64,000 nt of DNA from Pseudomonadota bacterium (lineage in GTDB: Bacteria; Myxococcota_A; Polyangia; Polyangiales; Polyangiaceae). Shown one piece after another: positions 59,930-64,000 of this stretch. The translations under genes were made by a program, and so were the position numbers. Every line of letters begins with the position of its first letter. The first letter of the stretch is position 1. The notes under the pieces were generated by a model. It had not been told where the DNA came from. It saw only the letters and a program-made list of their open reading frames with translations, and searched no databases. The stretch covers positions 1-64,000 of the forward strand of contig JAEXCN010000355.1 of NCBI GenBank assembly GCA_023402175.1, written 5' to 3'.

Positions 59930-61372
59930 CTAGGCGTTCACACTCCGAGCAAGCGTTTCGGCGAGCGCGCGCGCACACGACGGCCGATCGGCAGGCCGTT
60001 TCGAGAGGCACGCGAGCACGATGCGCTCGAGCTCGTCGGGGACGTCTGCATGGGCGGTTGGCGGGATGGGTGCGAGATAGAGATGCTGGCGCAGCAGGTC
60101 GATCAGCGAGTCCGCGACGAATGGCGGCTTGGCGGTGAGAAGGAAGTAAGCGAGGCACCCCACGGAATAGAGGTCGCTCGCCGGTCCGACGTCGGCGGCG
60201 GCTTCGATCATCTCCGGACTGCAGTACTCCGGCGTCCCGAGCACCACGTTCGAGTGCGTGAGATCGCGCTCGGTCGCACGGACATCGCGGACCAGGCCGA
60301 AATCGAGCACCTTCACGACGTCGGTGACGCCGCCGCGGCGGCAGAGCATGACGTTCGCCGGCTTGATGTCGCGATGTACGAGGCCGAGCTCGTGCGCCTC
60401 GGCGAGTGACGCACAGACCTGCGTGAGGATGTGCACGACGCGACGGGGAAGCTGCGGGCCATGCTCGCGCACGAGGCGCTCGAGGTCGACGCCGTCGACG
60501 AGCTCCATCGCGTAATACAGGGATCCGTCAGACGTTCGTCCGTAGTCGTAGACGGTAATCGTATTCGGATGCGAGAGCCTGCTCGTCTGCATCACCTCGC
60601 GTTCGAACCGCTCGAGCGCCCGCGGATCGTGGGCCGTCGCCGCGAACAGCTTCACCGCGGCCGCGCGCCGGAGCGCCCGATGCTCCGCGCGGTAGACGAC
60701 GCCCATCCCGCCAACTCCGAGCTCCTCGTGGAGATCGTACGGTCCGAGGGTCCGAGCGTTCGTCGCCTGGACGGCGTAGACGACGTGCGAGCCGTATGCG
60801 GAGATCGCGACCGTCGCGAGGGCCCAGACAGCATTCTGAGCGACGACGAGCGTGACGACCGCGGCGTCGTCGCGGGCGATTCTACCGCCGACGATGAGCG
60901 CCGCGATCACCGCGGGAACGAATGCGACCGCTGCGAGTACCGCAGTACGCCTCGACGTCGATGGCACGAGGAGCGCGCGGAGAAGAGACAGCATCGTCGC
61001 AACGAGCGCGACGACGAGATCACCGCGGGCCACCGGGAATGGCAGCGAAACGACGGTCGCGACGCCATGAACGACGGGCAACGCCATGAGCGCGGTCTCG
61101 ACCCCGGCCGCCCATCCCTCACGCAATGAACCTCTCCCGAGCGAGGCGACCCCCATCAAGGCGATCGGCGTGGCGAGCCCGACAAGGCCGAGCGGCGATG
61201 CCGCGCGTTCGATCCATCTTCCCGACGGCAGGACCGCGATGAACGTGACGATTGTGAAAAGCAGCCCGAGCGCTCCGAACCACACGCCGACGATCGTGGC
61301 GAAGCGGGCCATCCCGCGCTGACGTGCTTCGCGCGCATCGTCCGCGGCCGACCAGCCATTCGCGGCGGGCAT
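59930..61372 (-). CDS. Ser/Thr protein kinase with N-terminal multi-TM domain
   Basis: A 480-residue protein with about six membrane segments in the first 205 residues (TIVGVWFGALGLLFTIVTFI, LALVATMLS-type segments, AFVPAVIAALIVGG, VAQNAVWALATVAISAYG), then a complete Hanks kinase: LGVGGMGVVYRAEH, AVKLF, HRDIKPANVMLC, LDFGLVRD, GTPEYCSPEM and DLYSVGCLAYFL. A membrane-first layout is unusual, since most bacterial kinases have the kinase at the N-terminus. Its ATG shares a base with the stop of the PAS-like gene (TGATG), so it is coupled to it. Confidence 0.93.
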   Translation of the reverse strand: MPAANGWSAADDAREARQRGMARFATIVGVWFGALGLLFTIVTFIAVLPSGRWIERAASPLGLVGLATPIALMGVASLGRGSLREGWAAGVETALMALPVVHGVATVVSLPFPVARGDLVVALVATMLSLLRALLVPSTSRRTAVLAAVAFVPAVIAALIVGGRIARDDAAVVTLVVAQNAVWALATVAISAYGSHVVYAVQATNARTLGPYDLHEELGVGGMGVVYRAEHRALRRAAAVKLFAATAHDPRALERFEREVMQTSRLSHPNTITVYDYGRTSDGSLYYAMELVDGVDLERLVREHGPQLPRRVVHILTQVCASLAEAHELGLVHRDIKPANVMLCRRGGVTDVVKVLDFGLVRDVRATERDLTHSNVVLGTPEYCSPEMIEAAADVGPASDLYSVGCLAYFLLTAKPPFVADSLIDLLRQHLYLAPIPPTAHADVPDELERIVLACLSKRPADRPSCARALAETLARSVNA

Positions 61373-61992
61373 CAGGGCTGGCTCGGACCGGACTCGTACG
61401 AGACGACGACACCGCCGACGATCAAACCGAACGAATCCCGGATCGGCCCGCTTCGCAGCTCGCAGTCGTCGCAGCCAGGCTCCCGGCAGACTTCTCCGTC
61501 AATCGCGCGCTGGCAGAGCGGGTGCGGATCACTCGCAAGGGTTCCGCAGGCCGCGACGACCCGAAGGTCGCGATCGAAGACCATGGCGCCGGCGCTGCCG
61601 TCGGCACGCGCGGCGGCGAGGAAGTTGACGGCGGCGCGGCGCAGCGTCGCGCGCGACCGCGTCATCGACGGGCGCTGTACCGCGAGGACCGCGATGACGG
61701 CGCCAACGCTGCTTCGCACCGGATGAAGGGTAGCGTCGAGCTCGACCACGCCAGCTCGTCCGTGAACGTCCATCGTGAACGGCGTCCTGGAGATGGTCTC
61801 CCCGAGGAGCACCCGGTCGAACGGCACGAGATCGCGTTCCGCATGACCTTCCACGTGCTTGGCGTCCGCGAAGTGCGCCGCGCGTTGGTTGTAGAGCACG
61901 ACCTCACCGGAGGTATCGAGCACGACCGCAGCTTCCGCCGTCTCCTCGACCAAGCGGGAGAGTGACGCGTAACTCGATGCCACATAAACCAT
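61372..61992 (-). CDS. PAS-like sensor protein with Cys-rich C-terminus
   Basis: A 206-residue soluble protein. Residues about 8-120 look like a PAS domain (ASLSRLVEETAEAAVVLDTS, GEVVLYNQRAAHFADAKHVE, DATLHPVRSSVGAVIAVLAV). The C-terminus has five Cys in about 30 residues (ACGTLASDPHPLCQ, VCREPGCDDCELRSG), which could bind metal or form a redox switch. GGAGG lies eight bases before the ATG at 61992. It is co-translated with the membrane kinase and divergent from the response regulator; it probably feeds signals to the kinase (inferred). Confidence 0.75.
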   Translation of the reverse strand: MVYVASSYASLSRLVEETAEAAVVLDTSGEVVLYNQRAAHFADAKHVEGHAERDLVPFDRVLLGETISRTPFTMDVHGRAGVVELDATLHPVRSSVGAVIAVLAVQRPSMTRSRATLRRAAVNFLAAARADGSAGAMVFDRDLRVVAACGTLASDPHPLCQRAIDGEVCREPGCDDCELRSGPIRDSFGLIVGGVVVSYESGPSQP

Positions 61993-62050
61993 GCGGGAGA
62001 CCTCCTGTCGAGATGTCCTCCCAAGCATGAGCCACGTCGGTATCGGTCCC

Positions 62051-62088
62051 TTGACGCCAACATGTCCGAATGTGTCCGGCGCCCTTCG
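62051..62088. promoter_or_regulatory. TGTCCG direct-repeat element in the divergent region
   Basis: TGTCCG at 62063-62068 and 62073-62078, with a 10-base period, inside a 38-base segment that differs from 59882-59919 by three bases. It lies 59-96 bases before the PAS/kinase start on the minus strand and 45-82 bases before the response regulator on the plus strand, so it could serve both promoters. Confidence 0.6.
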
Positions 62089-62132
62089 GGTCGCAAGAAG
62101 CGTTAGAAAAGGAGCATTCCGAGGGGCCACGA

Positions 62133-62870
62133 ATGACACACGATCCGAGCTTGTCCGATCCCTTGCTCGTCGACTCCGGAGAGGCGATCTCGATCGTCTA
62201 CGCCGAGGACGACGCGAAGCTCGCGCGCCTCACGGCGACGTATCTCGAATCGTTCGGCATCCGCGTCGTCGTCGAGCCGGACGGACGTGCGACGATCGCC
62301 ACGGTCCTCCGTGAACGGCCGGACGTCATCCTCCTCGACATCACGCTCGCCGGGGCAAACGGCCTCGACTTGTGTCGCCAGCTCCGCGCACGCGTGGCGA
62401 CGCCGATCATCATGGTGACGGCGCGCGGAGAGGAGGTCGACCGCATCCTCGGTCTCGAAGGCGGAGCGGACGACTACATCGCGAAGCCGTTCTCTCCGCG
62501 CGAGCTGCTCGCCCGCGTGCGCGCGCAAGCTCGACGCGCGCGGGGCGCCGTCGGCCCACGGAACGAGATCCGCGTCGGCCCTCTCGCGATTGATCGAGGC
62601 AAACGCCACGTGATGCTCGACGAACGCGAGCTCGATCTGACGACGTACGAGTTCGATCTGCTGCTCGCCTTCGCGGAGCGCCCGGGGCACGTCTTCTCGC
62701 GTGAGCAGCTGATCGAGATCGTGCGCGGAAGCGCAGACGAGGCCTTCGATCGTTCGATCGACGTGCGAATCTCCCGTCTGCGGCAGAAGCTCGGCGACGA
62801 TCCTCGCCACTCGCGCTTGCTCAAGACGGTCCGCGGCGTCGGATACGTGCTGGTGCCGGGTCGGTCGTGA
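62133..62870 (+). CDS. OmpR/PhoB-family response regulator
   Basis: A 245-residue regulator. The receiver domain has the acidic pair in VYAEDDAKLARL, the phospho-acceptor Asp69 in VILLDITLAGANG, the Thr in IIMVTARGEEVDR and Lys in YIAKPFSPRELLAR. The C-terminal winged helix is of PhoB type (LDLTTYEFDLLLAFAERPG, SREQLIEIVRG, DRSIDVRISRLRQKLGDD, VRGVGYVL). GAGGGG lies seven bases before the ATG at 62133. It overlaps the sensor kinase by GTGA. Likely regulates the efflux and kinase operons via TGTCCG repeats. Confidence 0.95.
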   Translation: MTHDPSLSDPLLVDSGEAISIVYAEDDAKLARLTATYLESFGIRVVVEPDGRATIATVLRERPDVILLDITLAGANGLDLCRQLRARVATPIIMVTARGEEVDRILGLEGGADDYIAKPFSPRELLARVRAQARRARGAVGPRNEIRVGPLAIDRGKRHVMLDERELDLTTYEFDLLLAFAERPGHVFSREQLIEIVRGSADEAFDRSIDVRISRLRQKLGDDPRHSRLLKTVRGVGYVLVPGRS

Positions 62871-64000
62871 AGCTCGCGCGCATCACGCCGAAGATCTACG
62901 CCTTCACGATCGTGCTGACGCTGCTCGTCGGCGTCGGAACCGTGCTGACGTTCTATGTGTGGTTTCGTTTCCACCCGATGGACGCTCAAGAGCGCGTCGC
63001 GACGCACCTCGCCAAGGAGATCGCGCACGCGGAGCCGGCATCCCTCGAGGCAGCGGCCGCCGAGCTGGCGAAAGACGTGCGTGTGAAGGTGCTGCTGGTC
63101 GGCGACGCGCCACGGACGCTCGCCGATACGATCGGTGAGCCATGTCGCGAACGACGCGAACGTCAGGTGGGCTGCGCCACGGGGTCGGCACCGATGCCGG
63201 ACGCACGCTCGCGCATCGAAGTGACGATCCTGACTGGCTCCGCGCCGCCGCTCGCGTACTTGCTCATCCTCGACTTCGTCGTGCTGGCGTTCGGCGCGCT
63301 CGTCCTCGGTCGTGCGTTCACGCGCCCCCTGCGCACGATCGCCGAGACCGCGGACGCATTCGGCCGAGGAGACGTCCGGGCGCGGAATCGAATTGTGCGC
63401 GCGGACGAGATCGGTGACGTCGGACGCGCGTTCGACCAGATGGCCGAGCGCATCACGGATCTCATCCGCATCGAACGCGAGCTCCTCGCGAACATCTCTC
63501 ACGAGCTCCGAACACCGCTGACGCGCATCCGTCTCGCCTTGGAGCTCGCGGCGACGGGCAATGCAGATGGCATTCGCAACGCGTACGCGGACATCGTCGA
63601 GGATCTCGACGAGCTCGAGGAGCTCATCTCCGGCGTGCTCGCGTCGGCGCGCGTCGAGCTCGAAGAGGCGCGTGAGCGAAAGGGGATTTCACCGCTTCGA
63701 CTCGAGCAGCTGGCCCTTCACGACGTCGTTGCGCGCGCGGCGGCGCGATTCCAGCGCAATCACCCTGAGCGTCGCCTGGAGATCGCCGACGTCGCTGCGG
63801 ACGTTCTCGTCGACGCGGACCCCATCCAGCTCCGGCGAGCGATCGAGAACCTCCTCGGGAACGCTCACAAGTACACCGACGACGCCGATTCTCCGATCGA
63901 CATCGAGGTCGAGACGACGCCTTCGCTCGCGCGCCTGCGCGTCGTGGACCGCGGCGTCGGCATCCCGGAAGCCGATCGAGAGCACGTCTTCACGCCGTTC
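62867..64000 (+). CDS. Sensor histidine kinase, C-terminus off the window
   Basis: An open frame from GTG 62867 (overlapping the regulator stop) to the right edge, 378 codons, no stop. Two membrane segments (YAFTIVLTLLVGVGTVLTFY, and LAYLLILDFVVLAFGALVLG) enclose a periplasmic domain of about 95 residues with two Cys (GEPCRERRERQVGCATG). A HAMP linker, HisKA with His212 (ISHELRTPLTRIRLALEL), the N box NLLGNAHKYT and G1 DRGVGI follow. The visible part ends in the ATPase domain. It phosphorylates the adjacent response regulator; the Cys pair may sense redox or metal. Confidence 0.93.
   Translation, partial: MKLARITPKIYAFTIVLTLLVGVGTVLTFYVWFRFHPMDAQERVATHLAKEIAHAEPASLEAAAAELAKDVRVKVLLVGDAPRTLADTIGEPCRERRERQVGCATGSAPMPDARSRIEVTILTGSAPPLAYLLILDFVVLAFGALVLGRAFTRPLRTIAETADAFGRGDVRARNRIVRADEIGDVGRAFDQMAERITDLIRIERELLANISHELRTPLTRIRLALELAATGNADGIRNAYADIVEDLDELEELISGVLASARVELEEARERKGISPLRLEQLALHDVVARAAARFQRNHPERRLEIADVAADVLVDADPIQLRRAIENLLGNAHKYTDDADSPIDIEVETTPSLARLRVVDRGVGIPEADREHVFTPF

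Overview
The window is GC-rich, gene-dense DNA from a Gram-negative bacterium that is very probably a myxobacterium of the Polyangiales type. The signs are lipoproteins with Asp/Ala-rich linkers after the lipobox cysteine, Hanks-type Ser/Thr kinases carrying extra domains, an FHA-containing sigma-54 activator, IgGFc-binding, RCC1 and NCGxCG-repeat surface proteins, many ECF sigma factors, and pervasive 4-base ATGA gene overlaps. No rRNA, tRNA, CRISPR array or insertion sequence was recognised.

Layout. 1-4.7 kb: a membrane protein and LysR regulator, divergent from an ankyrin / cytosine-deaminase-like amidohydrolase / nucleoside deaminase group. 4.7-7.3 kb: a compact minus-strand operon with a 58-residue metallothionein-like protein, an ECF sigma factor with CorE-like cysteine motifs, a thioredoxin lipoprotein with Cys/His repeats and an outer-membrane protein; this looks like a metal-response unit. 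7.3-18.3 kb: small secreted proteins, an SGNH esterase, a decayed duplication linking a Cys-rich lipoprotein gene to the FHA/sigma-54 regulator, a kinase with a PEGA-like partner, and two tandem M23 peptidases that share upstream palindromes. 18.3-25.7 kb: a PhnB / DGPF / ECF42-type sigma group, a hydrolase, an ArsR-SRPBCC pair, a VOC protein and a large lipoprotein.

25.8-33.9 kb and 43.0-51.3 kb: two paralogous seven-gene minus-strand operons with identical order: ECF sigma factor, membrane/TPR protein (candidate anti-sigma), NCGxCG Cys-rich protein, two propeller-like lipoproteins, an RCC1-repeat lipoprotein and an IgGFc-binding-family protein. In both, the first six genes are joined by five 4-base overlaps and only the last gene is separated by a short gap. 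This is the strongest candidate for an undescribed system: a sigma-factor-controlled set of surface proteins that probably work together. Between the copies lie a metallophosphoesterase, a GldG-like protein, a cyclopropane-fatty-acid synthase with a divergent TetR regulator, an FAD monooxygenase and an AraC regulator.

51.7-64 kb: a chimeric, frameshifted RibD_C/SDR pseudogene, then a tripartite RND efflux operon (redoxin-like lipoprotein, TolC, adaptor, pump, outer-membrane protein), a membrane-bound Ser/Thr kinase with a PAS-like partner, and a divergent OmpR-type response regulator with its histidine kinase, which runs off the right edge. A near-identical 38-base element with a 10-base-period TGTCCG repeat lies upstream of the efflux operon and in the divergent region of the two-component system, suggesting that the response regulator controls both.
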